Assembly (NCBI GenBank): GCA_045576675.1
Contig: JAZNGX010000154.1
Span: 1-10,527 of the forward strand
Source of the DNA: JAZNGX01 sp045576675
GTDB lineage: Bacteria; Bacillota; Clostridia; Monoglobales; Firm-18
Length of the DNA: 10,527 bases
Direction: 5' to 3'
A model generated the notes under the pieces. That model saw nothing but the letters and a program-made list of their open reading frames with translations. It had not been told where the DNA came from and did no database searches. Position numbers and translations under genes: made by a program. Shown here piece after piece: positions 1-6,841 of this stretch; the stretch's first letter is position 1, and each line of letters begins with the position of its first letter.

Positions 1-6
1 ATTACA

Positions 7-34
7 TTTAAACCATATTTTGTCAAGGTTTAAA
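7..34. repeat. Inverted repeat after gerW, with an embedded TTGACA
   Basis: Perfect 8-bp arms TTTAAACC (7-14) and GGTTTAAA (27-34) around 12 bp, starting 3 bp after the gerW stop on the minus strand. No T run follows before the window edge, so it is a poor intrinsic terminator. The loop contains TTGACA on the minus strand (26-21), which could be the -35 of a promoter for the next gene, with the -10 at or beyond the edge. Either reading is tentative. Confidence 0.35.
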
Positions 35-37
35 CTA

Positions 38-376
38 TTATTTAAAAATACCTGTTATGCTTTCAACAATTTCAGGGAATTTTTCAATAAGACGTTCAAC
101 AGGATTCTGGCTGTCTATGTTAATCATTTTTGTTTCACCGTCAGATATTATCAGAAATCCAATTGGTGTAACAGTAACTCCACCACCGCTGCCGCCGACA
201 AGCCCCTGCTTGTCCATTCCTCCCATTCCATACCCAAACGATACTCGTGAATATGGAATAATTGTGGTTCCGTCAGCCGCTGTTATCGGCTCACCAACAA
301 CAGTGCTTACGTCCACCATACTTTTAAGTCCATTCATTGATGCATCAAATATACCTTCAAGTCTTTTTTCTTCCAT
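38..376 (-). CDS. gerW: Spore germination/sporulation protein GerW (YtfJ family)
   Basis: 112-residue protein of the GerW/YtfJ family, which in Bacillus is a spore inner-membrane-associated protein needed for a normal germination response. Visible features are MEEKRLEGIFDASMNGLKSM (1-20), VDVSTVVGEPI (21-31), DGTTIIPYSRVSFGYGMGG (35-53), a Gly-rich segment GLVGGSGGGVTVTPIGFLII (58-77) and a C-terminal helix from about NPVERLIEKFPEIV. I chose the ATG at 376 because it aligns with the usual M-x-E-x-x-x-x-G start of the family. GGTG lies 9 bp upstream. An in-frame TTG at 397 and ATG at 391 lie upstream but would put the SD too close. It is 17 bp after DUF2953 and is the last gene before the left edge. 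The protein has no obvious catalytic site; the Gly-rich centre is typical. Confidence 0.93.
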   Translation of the reverse strand: MEEKRLEGIFDASMNGLKSMVDVSTVVGEPITAADGTTIIPYSRVSFGYGMGGMDKQGLVGGSGGGVTVTPIGFLIISDGETKMINIDSQNPVERLIEKFPEIVESITGIFK

Positions 377-393
377 TATTTTTAACACCATCC

Positions 394-987
394 TCAAATA
401 AATTTGGCTTTGTTGCGTTTATAAATCTTATAACCACGCAAAAATAACTTTAAGTGCTTAATTATTATAACCTTTAGCTTTATATCTGTTTTATAGCTGA
501 ATAATGTATCCTCGTACATTGGAGTAAAGGCAATATTTATATTTTTTCGCAAATCCTCGTTTTTTATTACCTTTGAATAAACTGCAGTAATAAGCTGCCA
601 GCCAACGCCATACAAAATCGCAGTAAGTGCTGCATCGCCTGTACCAAAGGTTACTGACAAATCACAACGTTCAAGGCAACAATTTGCAAATATCTCTTTT
701 ATAACAAATATAGCCTCATCCTTTTCTGCAGCATAGACCTGCAAAGCATTTTTGGCAATTCTTTTTGCAGTATCAGGAGTTGGAATCTTTACATATGAAC
801 TTTTAACTTTTGTTTTTTTACACTTTTTCTTTTTGGAAGTATCTACTATCTTAAATAAACCAAACCATATCTTAACAACCTTGTTTTCAACATATATATT
901 CAGTTTATGTGGTGTAAAAACAGCATAATAAATCCCAATAATTATAAGTGCAACAATTAAAACAATATAAACAAACAAGGCAATCAC
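394..987 (-). CDS. DUF2953 family membrane-anchored protein (YtfI-like)
   Basis: 197-residue protein of unknown function. One N-terminal membrane segment (about 1-22) is followed by a beta-rich soluble part, a basic stretch KKKKCKKTK (52-60), a helix (70-101), and GTGDAALTAILYGVGW (115-130), the most family-like motif of DUF2953. Cys103, Cys104 and Cys108 form a small cluster; I cannot say whether it is functional. The start is GTG at 987, overlapping the scpB TGA by 3 bp. AAGG lies only about 3 bp upstream, so coupling to scpB probably matters, and a slightly later TTG cannot be excluded. It is followed by gerW, as ytfI is followed by ytfJ in B. subtilis. This conserved pairing suggests a role linked to spore formation or GerW (inference). 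It shows no catalytic motif. Confidence 0.82.
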   Translation of the reverse strand: MIALFVYIVLIVALIIIGIYYAVFTPHKLNIYVENKVVKIWFGLFKIVDTSKKKKCKKTKVKSSYVKIPTPDTAKRIAKNALQVYAAEKDEAIFVIKEIFANCCLERCDLSVTFGTGDAALTAILYGVGWQLITAVYSKVIKNEDLRKNINIAFTPMYEDTLFSYKTDIKLKVIIIKHLKLFLRGYKIYKRNKAKFI

Positions 988-1547
988 TGTCCTTCTTCAG
1001 TTTCTTCCTTCTTTAAAATTTCATCAATTTCATAATCATCAAGCGGTTTAAGCTCATCAACGGAAGACAGTCCGAACTGACGTAAAAACTCATCAGTTGT
1101 TCCAAGTAACGATGGTCTGCCGGGTGCATCAAGCTTACCCACAATTTCAACAAGACCTATTTCGATAAGCCTGTTAACAGAATTATCTGAATCAACACCA
1201 CGTATATGAGAAATCTGCGAACGTGTTACAGGCTGCTTATATGCAACAATTGAAAGAACCTCAATTGACGCTTTTGAAAGAGGATGCTTTTTCTGTGGCG
1301 GAACAATCTTCTGAACATATTCATAATACTCGCTTCTTGTACAAAGCTGATATTTTTTACCTACTTTAATTATTCTTATCCCGCGTTTTTCATAATTATA
1401 CTTGTCCATAAGGTCAATTATTATAGTGTTAAGCTTTAAAGGGTCTACTTCAATAATTTCTGCAAGCTTATCAAGCTCTATTGCATCGCCTGACGCAAAA
1501 AGCAATGCCTCAACTATTGAACCAATTGTGTTATCATCGTTATACAT
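984..1547 (-). CDS. scpB: Segregation and condensation protein B
   Basis: 187-residue winged-helix protein that dimerises and binds the middle of ScpA in the Smc-ScpAB condensin. It has two tandem winged-helix domains. The first includes IGSIVEALLFASGDAIELDKLAEI (8-31). The second includes SIEVLSIVAYKQPVTRSQISHIRGVDSD (94-121) and the signature GRPSLLGTTDEFLRQFGL (143-160). The acidic C-terminal tail (DDYEIDEILKKEETEEGQ) is common in the family. Length is close to B. subtilis ScpB (197). ATG at 1547 lies inside the end of scpA, and AGGGAAG in the last scpA codons serves as the ribosome site. The stop overlaps the next gene as GTGA. Overlapping starts should keep ScpA and ScpB in balance. Confidence 0.96.
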   Translation of the reverse strand: MYNDDNTIGSIVEALLFASGDAIELDKLAEIIEVDPLKLNTIIIDLMDKYNYEKRGIRIIKVGKKYQLCTRSEYYEYVQKIVPPQKKHPLSKASIEVLSIVAYKQPVTRSQISHIRGVDSDNSVNRLIEIGLVEIVGKLDAPGRPSLLGTTDEFLRQFGLSSVDELKPLDDYEIDEILKKEETEEGQ

Positions 1548-2286
1548 TTTCTTCTTCCCTCATCTTTTTTCTGTCACGGTAGCTTATAACATAACCGCTG
1601 TCACTTTCTTCTATATCAATTCTGTCCATTTTAACCATCTCGAGTACTGCAAGAAAAGATGCAACCGCTTCTTCTCTTGTTCTGATGCCTTTAAAAAGGT
1701 CTAGAAATTTTATACGCTTAAATGTTCTTAATTTCATTACAAACTTTTTAACAACCGAAAATACTGACGTTACTTCACGTCCGACTATACCTACAAAGTT
1801 TCCTATGCTGACAGGTTTACGAATCTTAATTCCTTCTGAAACATTATTAAGTGCATCATATAAGCTGTCAACAGTAACAAGCTTTAACGACTCGTCAATG
1901 ATAATCGGCTCGATATATCCTCTTTGTTTGAAGAAGTTATATAGTCCTGAAAACTCTTTCTCTGCAATGTCAGCAGCAGCACATTTTATTTTCTTGTATT
2001 CAGCAAGCCTTAAAGCAAGCTCTGCTCTGGGGTCTTCAACCTCTTCCTCATCCTCGTTTGGTAAAATCATTTTAGACTTGATATACAATAGATTTGAAGC
2101 AACCACTAAAAACTCACTTGAGATTTCAATATCAAACTTCTCCATTTGATGAAGATAGTCAATATATTGCTCTGTAATGCTTGCAATAGGTATATCATAT
2201 AAGCTTACTTTGTTTTTACTGATAAGGTGCAAAAGCAAATCCAAAGGTCCTTCAAAAGTCTGCAGCTTTAATTCAATCTGTGTCAT
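1540..2286 (-). CDS. scpA: Segregation and condensation protein A
   Basis: 248-residue kleisin subunit of the bacterial SMC condensin. It bridges the two Smc heads and binds ScpB dimers, and is required for chromosome compaction and segregation. The N-terminal domain has the hallmark TFEGPLDLLLHLISKNKV (10-27) followed by YDIPIASITEQYIDYL (30-45). EISSEFLVVASNLLYIKSKMILP (54-76) is also typical. A flexible acidic linker follows (78-87). The C-terminal winged helix (about 203-236, TREEAVASFLAVLEMVKMDRI) binds the Smc cap. Length is normal (251 in B. subtilis). ATG is at 2286. The upstream AAAGGA is rather distant (about 13 bp), so translation may be modest. It overlaps scpB by 8 bp. The Smc gene is not in the window. 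Confidence 0.96.
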   Translation of the reverse strand: MTQIELKLQTFEGPLDLLLHLISKNKVSLYDIPIASITEQYIDYLHQMEKFDIEISSEFLVVASNLLYIKSKMILPNEDEEEVEDPRAELALRLAEYKKIKCAAADIAEKEFSGLYNFFKQRGYIEPIIIDESLKLVTVDSLYDALNNVSEGIKIRKPVSIGNFVGIVGREVTSVFSVVKKFVMKLRTFKRIKFLDLFKGIRTREEAVASFLAVLEMVKMDRIDIEESDSGYVISYRDRKKMREEENV

Positions 2287-2310
2287 AGCACCGATAATTT
2301 CCTTTCATAA

Positions 2311-2943
2311 TCAAAGTGGCAACAGTTCAACTACTCTTATAATAGCATTCTGCAGATTATAAACGCCATTTGATAATATTCTGTTAAAAATAGGCAGATT
2401 AATAAATATAATCAGTATAATGAAACCATATCTTTCAAGGTACATCATTTTGTAATAGTATTTTTGTGGCAAAAACGCAAATAGAATCTTTGAACCATCA
2501 AGCGGACTTATTGGTAATAAGTTAAACATCGCAAGACTGCAGTTTGCTGAAAATAGCACTTGTAAAAAGTATAAGACATAATCATTATAAATCCCGTTAT
2601 TTACAAGCAGATAAAATACAATGCATGAAATAAATGCAAGTAAAATATTTGCTAAAGGACCAGCCAGAGCAGTTATTGCCATTCCTTTTTTGGGGTCTTT
2701 GAAATTATACATATTAACAGGTACAGCTTTCGCCCAGCCGAAGCCTGCAACAAGCATCATAATAAAACCAAGAACATCAAAATGTTTTAAAGGATTTAAT
2801 GTGATTCTACCGGACAATTTTGCTGTTCTGTCTCCCATAAAATACGCCATAATACCATGAGCGAATTCATGGAAGGAAAGACTTATAATTATAACAATTA
2901 GTGTAATTAATAATTCAATAATACCAGAACTGTTAAATATCAA
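2311..2943 (-). CDS. Site-2 protease family zinc metalloprotease (M50, YwhC-like)
   Basis: 210-residue polytopic intramembrane protease. The zinc site HEFAH (His25, Glu26, His29) sits in the first membrane segment (about 8-33). It is followed by GRITLNPLKHFDVLG (45-59), GPLANILLA (95-103) and the third metal-ligand motif NLLPISPLDG (141-150, Asp149), giving the S2P active-site set. It resembles the short YwhC-type subgroup, which lacks PDZ or CBS domains, and not SpoIVFB, because no SpoIVFA-like partner is present. Its substrate is unknown. The start is TTG at 2943, with a GAGGTG ribosome site overlapping the lysA stop. The frame has no ATG that would preserve the first membrane segment. Downstream, scpA begins 24 bp later. 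The order S2P-scpA-scpB recurs in Firmicutes, so the link is conserved but unexplained. Confidence 0.9.
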   Translation of the reverse strand: MIFNSSGIIELLITLIVIIISLSFHEFAHGIMAYFMGDRTAKLSGRITLNPLKHFDVLGFIMMLVAGFGWAKAVPVNMYNFKDPKKGMAITALAGPLANILLAFISCIVFYLLVNNGIYNDYVLYFLQVLFSANCSLAMFNLLPISPLDGSKILFAFLPQKYYYKMMYLERYGFIILIIFINLPIFNRILSNGVYNLQNAIIRVVELLPL

Positions 2944-2953
2944 ATCTTACACC

Positions 2954-4252
2954 TCACAGGTCGTTCTTTATAATATCATCATATGTTTCGCGTTTTACTG
3001 CAAGGCTTGCCTTACCACCGCTTACCATAACAACAGGCGGACGAGGTATTCTGTTATAATTGCTTGCCATTGAATAATTATACGCACCTGTTGCGAGCAC
3101 TGCAAGTCTGTCTCCTGCTTTGATCTCAGGCATTTTAATATCCTTAATCAAAATATCGCCTGATTCACAGCATTTTCCTGCAATAGTAACAGTTTTAACA
3201 CGGTCTGCCTCTGGTTTGTCAACAAGAACAGCTTCATATTCTGCACCATACATAATATAGCGTGGATTATCAGCCATACCGCCATCAACAGATACATAGG
3301 TTCTTACGTTTTCTATATCCTTAACGCAACCAACAGTGTATACGGTCATTCCTGCTGATGCAACAATTGAGCGACCTGGCTCCATAATAATTTTTGGAAC
3401 ATTAACATTATACTTTGCAGCACATTCTTTAACTACAACTGAAATCTTTTCAATATAATCGCCAAACGGAACAGGATCATCAGAAGAAACGTATTTAATT
3501 CCATAACCGCCGCCAAGGTTAAGCTCTTTAATTTCGTAACTATATTTGTCTTTTACAAGTCCTATAAATCCCATCATTTTTTGTGCCGCAAGAACAAAGG
3601 GAGCAATATCGAATATCTGTGAACCAATGTGACAATGAATGCCGGAAAGCTGCAAATTATCCATATCAAGTACAGTCTTAACAAAATCTTCTGCTTCACC
3701 ATTATCCAATGCAACGCCAAATTTTGAATCAATTTGACCTGTCATAATAAAATCGTGCGTATGAGCATCAATCCCGGGTTTTATACGAAACGAAATATTG
3801 ATAGTTTTGTTATACTTTTTAGCTATATCATTAAGCATTTCAAGCTCAGTATAATTATCAACAACAATGTTACTTATATTGTTTTCAACTGCCATAACAA
3901 GCTCGTCATAGGTTTTGTTATTACCATGAAAGTTGATTCTGTCAGAAGGAACGCCTGCTTTTAACGCAGTATAAAGCTCACCGCCTGAAACAACGTCAAC
4001 ACCAAGACCTTCTTCTGCAACTATTTTGCACAGTCTTATACAAGACAATGCTTTACTGGCATAGCAAACAAGACCATTGCCGTCATAATGCTTTTCAAGC
4101 GCCTCACGGTACAGTCTGCAATTCTTTCGTATCTCATCCTCGTCAAGGATATATACTGGTGTGTTGTATGTGTCACATATTTCATTTACGGAAACTCCAC
4201 CTATTGTAAGACTTCCATTATTTGCTGTTCCCGTACATTCCATTATGCTCAT
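2954..4252 (-). CDS. lysA: Diaminopimelate decarboxylase
   Basis: 432-residue cytoplasmic PLP enzyme that converts meso-diaminopimelate to L-lysine and CO2, the last step of lysine synthesis. It is a fold-type III decarboxylase: an alanine-racemase-like barrel carries CYASKA with the PLP lysine at K67, VDVVSGGEL (85-93), HCHIGSQ (206-212), NLGGGYG (245-251, phosphate binding) and IMEPGRSIVA (289-298). The C-terminal beta domain carries KCCESGD (360-366), with Cys362 the likely active-site Cys from the partner subunit, and GAYNYSMASNYN (389-400). Length is usual for the family. The ATG at 4252 is chosen because AAGGAGT lies 8 bp upstream; an in-frame ATG at 4243 is the alternative. It heads a six-gene operon. 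The SD of the next gene overlaps its TGA stop. The pairing with scpAB and gerW looks like shared transcription, not shared function. Confidence 0.97.
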   Translation of the reverse strand: MSIMECTGTANNGSLTIGGVSVNEICDTYNTPVYILDEDEIRKNCRLYREALEKHYDGNGLVCYASKALSCIRLCKIVAEEGLGVDVVSGGELYTALKAGVPSDRINFHGNNKTYDELVMAVENNISNIVVDNYTELEMLNDIAKKYNKTINISFRIKPGIDAHTHDFIMTGQIDSKFGVALDNGEAEDFVKTVLDMDNLQLSGIHCHIGSQIFDIAPFVLAAQKMMGFIGLVKDKYSYEIKELNLGGGYGIKYVSSDDPVPFGDYIEKISVVVKECAAKYNVNVPKIIMEPGRSIVASAGMTVYTVGCVKDIENVRTYVSVDGGMADNPRYIMYGAEYEAVLVDKPEADRVKTVTIAGKCCESGDILIKDIKMPEIKAGDRLAVLATGAYNYSMASNYNRIPRPPVVMVSGGKASLAVKRETYDDIIKNDL

Positions 4253-4290
4253 TATTAATTACTCCTTAAAATCAAATTTAACCAAATACA

Positions 4291-4319
4291 ATAATATCAT
4301 AAATATATCAAACTGTCAA
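4291..4319 (-). promoter_or_regulatory. Sigma-A type promoter for the lysA-gerW operon
   Basis: Minus strand perfect TTGACA (4319-4314), a 17-bp spacer, and TATTAT (4296-4291). The start would be near 4284, leaving a leader of about 32 bases before lysA. That is too short for a lysine riboswitch (L-box), and no such fold is visible. This is the best-looking vegetative promoter in the window. Confidence 0.85.
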
Positions 4320-4350
4320 TTTTTTTAGACATTTTTCTCATATATTGGTT

Positions 4351-4382
4351 AAAAAAACAACTCTTAAAATTAAAGAGTCGTT
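4351..4382 (-). terminator. Rho-independent terminator after sigE
   Basis: 10-bp stem (4373-4382 with 4356-4365; AACGACTCTT against AAGAGTTGTT, one G-U pair) around a 7-base loop, followed by a T run on the minus strand that includes 4357-4351. It begins 14 bp after the sigE stop and ends the spoIIGA-sigE unit. Confidence 0.9.
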
Positions 4383-4396
4383 TTCCGTTATATTAT

Positions 4397-5092
4397 TCAG
4401 TTAATCATCCTTGTAATTTCTTTTTTCAATCTTAATATTATTCTCTTTTCTAAGCGTGATATATACGATTGAGAAATACCAAGCAAATCAGCAACCTCTT
4501 TTTGCGTTTTTTCTTCAGTATGGTCAAGACCGAATCGCATCTTCATTATCTGCATTTCTCGCTTTGATAGTTTTTCCATTGCTGCACGTAATAGTTCACG
4601 GTCAACTTCCTCCTCGATATTTTTATGTACAATATCATTATCTGTCCCCAGAATGTCTGACAACAAAAGCTCGTTGCCGTCCCAATCAGTGTTAAGCGGT
4701 TCATCAATCGATATTTCTGCTTTTGAAGAGTTGTTTTTTCTCAAATACATCAGAATTTCATTTTCAATGCAACGTGAAGCGTACGTTGCAAGCTTTATGT
4801 TTTTATCAACGTTAAAAGTATTAATTGCTTTTATAAGACCAATTGTTCCGATAGATATAAGGTCTTCAATATTAATTCCTGTATTCTCAAACTTTCTTGC
4901 AATGTAAACAACAAGTCGTAAATTATGCTCAATAAGCTTTGTTCTGGCACTTTCAACGTGATGTAGTTGCATCAGAACCTCATGTTCTTCTTCGGGCGTC
5001 AGTGGTGGCGGCAAAGTGTCAGGCCCGCTGATATAATGGATATTTCTTTTAAATATACCAATAATTCTTTTGAAAATTGTAATAATGTTCAT
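4397..5092 (-). CDS. sigE: RNA polymerase sporulation sigma factor SigE (pro-sigma E)
   Basis: 231-residue sigma-70 family factor that starts the early mother-cell programme. The N-terminus is a basic/hydrophobic pro-sequence (MNIITIFKRIIGIFKRNIH), which should tether it to the membrane. By alignment with B. subtilis, where the mature form starts at YIGGSEALPPPL, cleavage is expected before Tyr20 in YISGPDTLPPPL. Region 2 is NLRLVVYIARKFENTG through EDLISIGTIGLIKAI and KLATYASRCIENEILMYLRK (57-119). Region 4.2 is the helix-turn-helix TQKEVADLLGISQSYISRLE (196-215). The DWDGNELLLSDILGTD stretch (137-151) is SigE-specific. The start directly abuts the spoIIGA stop (TAGATG), with AAGGGAG 10 bp upstream, giving tight coupling of protease and substrate. 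SigG, the usual next gene, is missing, and a terminator follows. Confidence 0.97.
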   Translation of the reverse strand: MNIITIFKRIIGIFKRNIHYISGPDTLPPPLTPEEEHEVLMQLHHVESARTKLIEHNLRLVVYIARKFENTGINIEDLISIGTIGLIKAINTFNVDKNIKLATYASRCIENEILMYLRKNNSSKAEISIDEPLNTDWDGNELLLSDILGTDNDIVHKNIEEEVDRELLRAAMEKLSKREMQIMKMRFGLDHTEEKTQKEVADLLGISQSYISRLEKRIILRLKKEITRMIN

Positions 5093-5839
5093 CTATACCA
5101 AGCTCCCTTCAGGATTGATTAATGCATCAAACGCATCATCATATGATAACTTGTATTCAGTTATAGCAACTGCAAACTCAACTGGTTTTCCATCTATACG
5201 TACCTTGTCCGGTGTAAATGTCGGAAGTAAACCATCGACTTTTCCAACAGTACTATAGGGTATTAATCTTAACGGCTTATTAACAGCTTTTATATTGTCC
5301 TTAGATACTATTATTACAGGCAGCTTTGTATATGGGTCATAAAGACTGTTACCCGTGTCATTAAGACCAGTTAATTTAAAGGTCTCATCACCTGATACAA
5401 TTTCCAGATTTACAAAAGCATTTCTTTTTACACAAAGCTTTTTATAAAACGAAGCAAAAACTGTAATCAAAACATAAGATAATCCGCTTGATAGAACAAA
5501 CAAAGCAAGATTAAGTCTGCTAATCAAAGCATACATACAACCGCCAAAAACAAAGGAAACAACATAAAATACAATAACTGTCCTTAAATAATTATATATA
5601 CTATTATTGCGATAAACCAAGTACACTATAGCCATTGAAAACAGTATTTTAACAGGAAATGTAAGTAATAAACTATTATTTTTTATAAAAATTACGGCTG
5701 AATATAATACGCATATAAAACTCCCTAATATTTTATTTACACGTTTTGTTTTGTTGTTCATTATTAACCCTGTAACTGAAAAAAGCAAATAATTAATGGC
5801 AAAGTTAAAAACAATAAAGCTGTCTATATATACCGTCAT
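5093..5839 (-). CDS. spoIIGA: Sigma-E processing peptidase SpoIIGA
   Basis: 248-residue membrane-bound aspartic protease that removes the pro-sequence of pro-SigE after asymmetric division. The N-terminal half holds five or so hydrophobic segments (about 2-27, 36-53, 57-76, 86-106 and 111-131). The C-terminal half is the cytoplasmic protease domain with GLNDTGNSLYDPYTKLPV (158-174). Asp161 in D-T-G-N is the predicted catalytic Asp of the retropepsin-like dimer (Asp183 in B. subtilis). Also visible are IPYSTVG (193-199) and the closing FDALINPEG, matching the usual C-terminus. It is shorter than the 309 residues of B. subtilis but ends at the expected motif, so it is complete. Its TAG is directly followed by the sigE ATG. 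In known systems activity needs the forespore signal SpoIIR, which is not in this window. Confidence 0.95.
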   Translation of the reverse strand: MTVYIDSFIVFNFAINYLLFSVTGLIMNNKTKRVNKILGSFICVLYSAVIFIKNNSLLLTFPVKILFSMAIVYLVYRNNSIYNYLRTVIVFYVVSFVFGGCMYALISRLNLALFVLSSGLSYVLITVFASFYKKLCVKRNAFVNLEIVSGDETFKLTGLNDTGNSLYDPYTKLPVIIVSKDNIKAVNKPLRLIPYSTVGKVDGLLPTFTPDKVRIDGKPVEFAVAITEYKLSYDDAFDALINPEGSLV

Positions 5840-5845
5840 TTATAT

Positions 5846-5850
5846 CACCT
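5846..5850 (-). promoter_or_regulatory. Ribosome binding site of spoIIGA
   Basis: AGGTG on the minus strand, 6 bp before the ATG at 5839. If the long-spaced promoter is right, the leader is very short and begins close to this site. Confidence 0.6.
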
Positions 5851-5856
5851 GAAGTA

Positions 5857-5889
5857 ATTATACAACTTTTTATGGCAAAAAAATGTCAA
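5857..5889 (-). promoter_or_regulatory. spoIIG promoter with a 21-bp spacer (Spo0A-type)
   Basis: Minus strand consensus TTGACA (5889-5884) and consensus TATAAT (5862-5857), separated by 21 bp instead of 17. In B. subtilis the Spo0A-activated spoIIG and spoIIE promoters have consensus-like elements with 22- and 21-bp spacing, and phosphorylated Spo0A compensates for the misplaced -35. On the plus strand TGTCAAA (5884-5890), overlapping the -35, and TGGCAAA (5872-5878) each differ from the 0A box TGNCGAA at one position. Transcription would start near 5850, about 11 bp before the start codon, leaving room for the AGGTG ribosome site. No -35 with normal spacing is present. Confidence 0.7.
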
Positions 5890-5936
5890 AAAAAAGCGTG
5901 TCTCAATAAGTGATTTTCACTAAATTGAGGCAACGC
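5888..5936 (-). terminator. Rho-independent terminator after the nucleotidyltransferase gene
   Basis: Long imperfect hairpin (5896-5936). The outer stem pairs GCGTTG with the CACGC end, then CTCAAT with ATTGAG, and AGTGA with TCACT at the tip around AAA, with small internal mismatches. It is followed on the minus strand by eight T (5895-5888). It begins 17 bp after the stop codon. The T run merges into the -35 element of the spoIIGA promoter. Confidence 0.88.
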
Positions 5937-5953
5937 CATTTTAGATTATTTAA

Positions 5954-6841
5954 TTATAGTCCTTCATACAAACCTTTTTCAGTAAGCTCTTTTAATGCAG
6001 CCATAACTGAAGGCTTGTCTTCCTTATATGTAACGCCATACCATCTGTCTGATGTTGGGTACACTTTAACAGTTTTACCTGCTTTGATTTCAGCATCAAC
6101 AGTCAGAGGTAAGAAATATTCGCTCTTTTCTACTGTACCTTTTTCTTTCAAAAAGGCATCAAAGCCAGTTTTTAATGCATCAAATACTGTAAGAGGGAAT
6201 CCCCACATATTCATAGAAACAAGTGTGTCCTCAGGTAACTGCACCCAAGTTTCACCATCTTCTGTGAACTGACGTTTGTTGTTGATTTTTGTACGTTCAA
6301 CAACGCTTAAAAGCTCATTGTTGTTGTTTACCTCACAAACACCACGTGAAACTGTACCATTTTCAGTTAATGTGTTTTTAAGCATAAAACCTGCCATACA
6401 GTAGTCATTAGAACCTGATGTCAGATGCTTGTGCAATGCCTTATATGCACCGGGGCCATAATAATCATCTGCATTAATTACTGCAAAGGGAGTTTTTACA
6501 ACATCCTTCGCACACAAAACTGCGTGCGAAGTGCCCCAAGGCTTTGAACGTTCCTTTGGAATTTCAAACCATTCAGGAACCTTATCAAGCTCCTGGAATG
6601 CATAATCAACATCTGTAATTTTTTCAATTCTTTTACCGATAACTTCGCGGAAGTCGTGTTCAATTTCTTTTTTGATAATAAAAACAGTTTTGTCAAAGCC
6701 TGCTCTTTTTGCATCAAAAACAGAATAATCCAGCAAAATCTGTCCGTCAGGGCCTAAAGGCTCAATCTGCTTTAATCCCCCAAAACGACTGCCCATACCA
6801 GCAGCCAAAACCAAAAGTGTTGTACTATTTTTTGTATCCAT
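5954..6841 (-). CDS. Sugar-phosphate nucleotidyltransferase family protein
   Basis: 295-residue cytoplasmic protein with a GT-A-like nucleotidyltransferase fold. Visible motifs are the N-terminal nucleotide-binding LLVLAAGMGSRFGGLKQ (9-25), which is the pyrophosphorylase signature (L-A-A-G-x-G-S/T-R), then PWGTSHAV (101-108, base/sugar binding) and VINADDYYG (121-129, with the acidic metal-binding pair). The expected reaction is NTP + sugar-1-phosphate to NDP-sugar + PPi. The exact sugar and nucleotide cannot be read from sequence. It lacks the canonical GalU insert pattern and may be a distinct Firmicutes subfamily, so I give no gene symbol. The start ATG at 6841 has AGGAGGG 8 bp upstream. 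The same frame is open upstream to 6961, but that stretch (MTLLLAMQIR...) is just the galE antisense-phase reading and looks non-protein-like. It overlaps galE by 17 bp, so co-translation is likely. Its partner suggests a UDP-hexose product (inference). Confidence 0.85.
   Translation of the reverse strand: MDTKNSTTLLVLAAGMGSRFGGLKQIEPLGPDGQILLDYSVFDAKRAGFDKTVFIIKKEIEHDFREVIGKRIEKITDVDYAFQELDKVPEWFEIPKERSKPWGTSHAVLCAKDVVKTPFAVINADDYYGPGAYKALHKHLTSGSNDYCMAGFMLKNTLTENGTVSRGVCEVNNNNELLSVVERTKINNKRQFTEDGETWVQLPEDTLVSMNMWGFPLTVFDALKTGFDAFLKEKGTVEKSEYFLPLTVDAEIKAGKTVKVYPTSDRWYGVTYKEDKPSVMAALKELTEKGLYEGL

Noticed and set aside
57..401. 114-codon open frame on the plus strand opposite gerW
   Set aside because: It lies wholly antisense to a well-recognised GerW gene and its composition (runs of Pro, Ser, Thr) is that of a shadow frame. 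No ribosome site or family resemblance.
2311..2943. The M50 protease as SpoIVFB (pro-sigma K protease)
   Set aside because: It has HEFAHG and NPLKH motifs and a short length typical of the YwhC-like group, with no SpoIVFA-type neighbour; its place before scpA is the usual one for this group.
4253..4350. Possible lysine riboswitch upstream of lysA
   Set aside because: The predicted leader is only about 32 bases, and the whole gap to the sigE terminator is about 100 bp, too short for an L-box aptamer plus expression platform.
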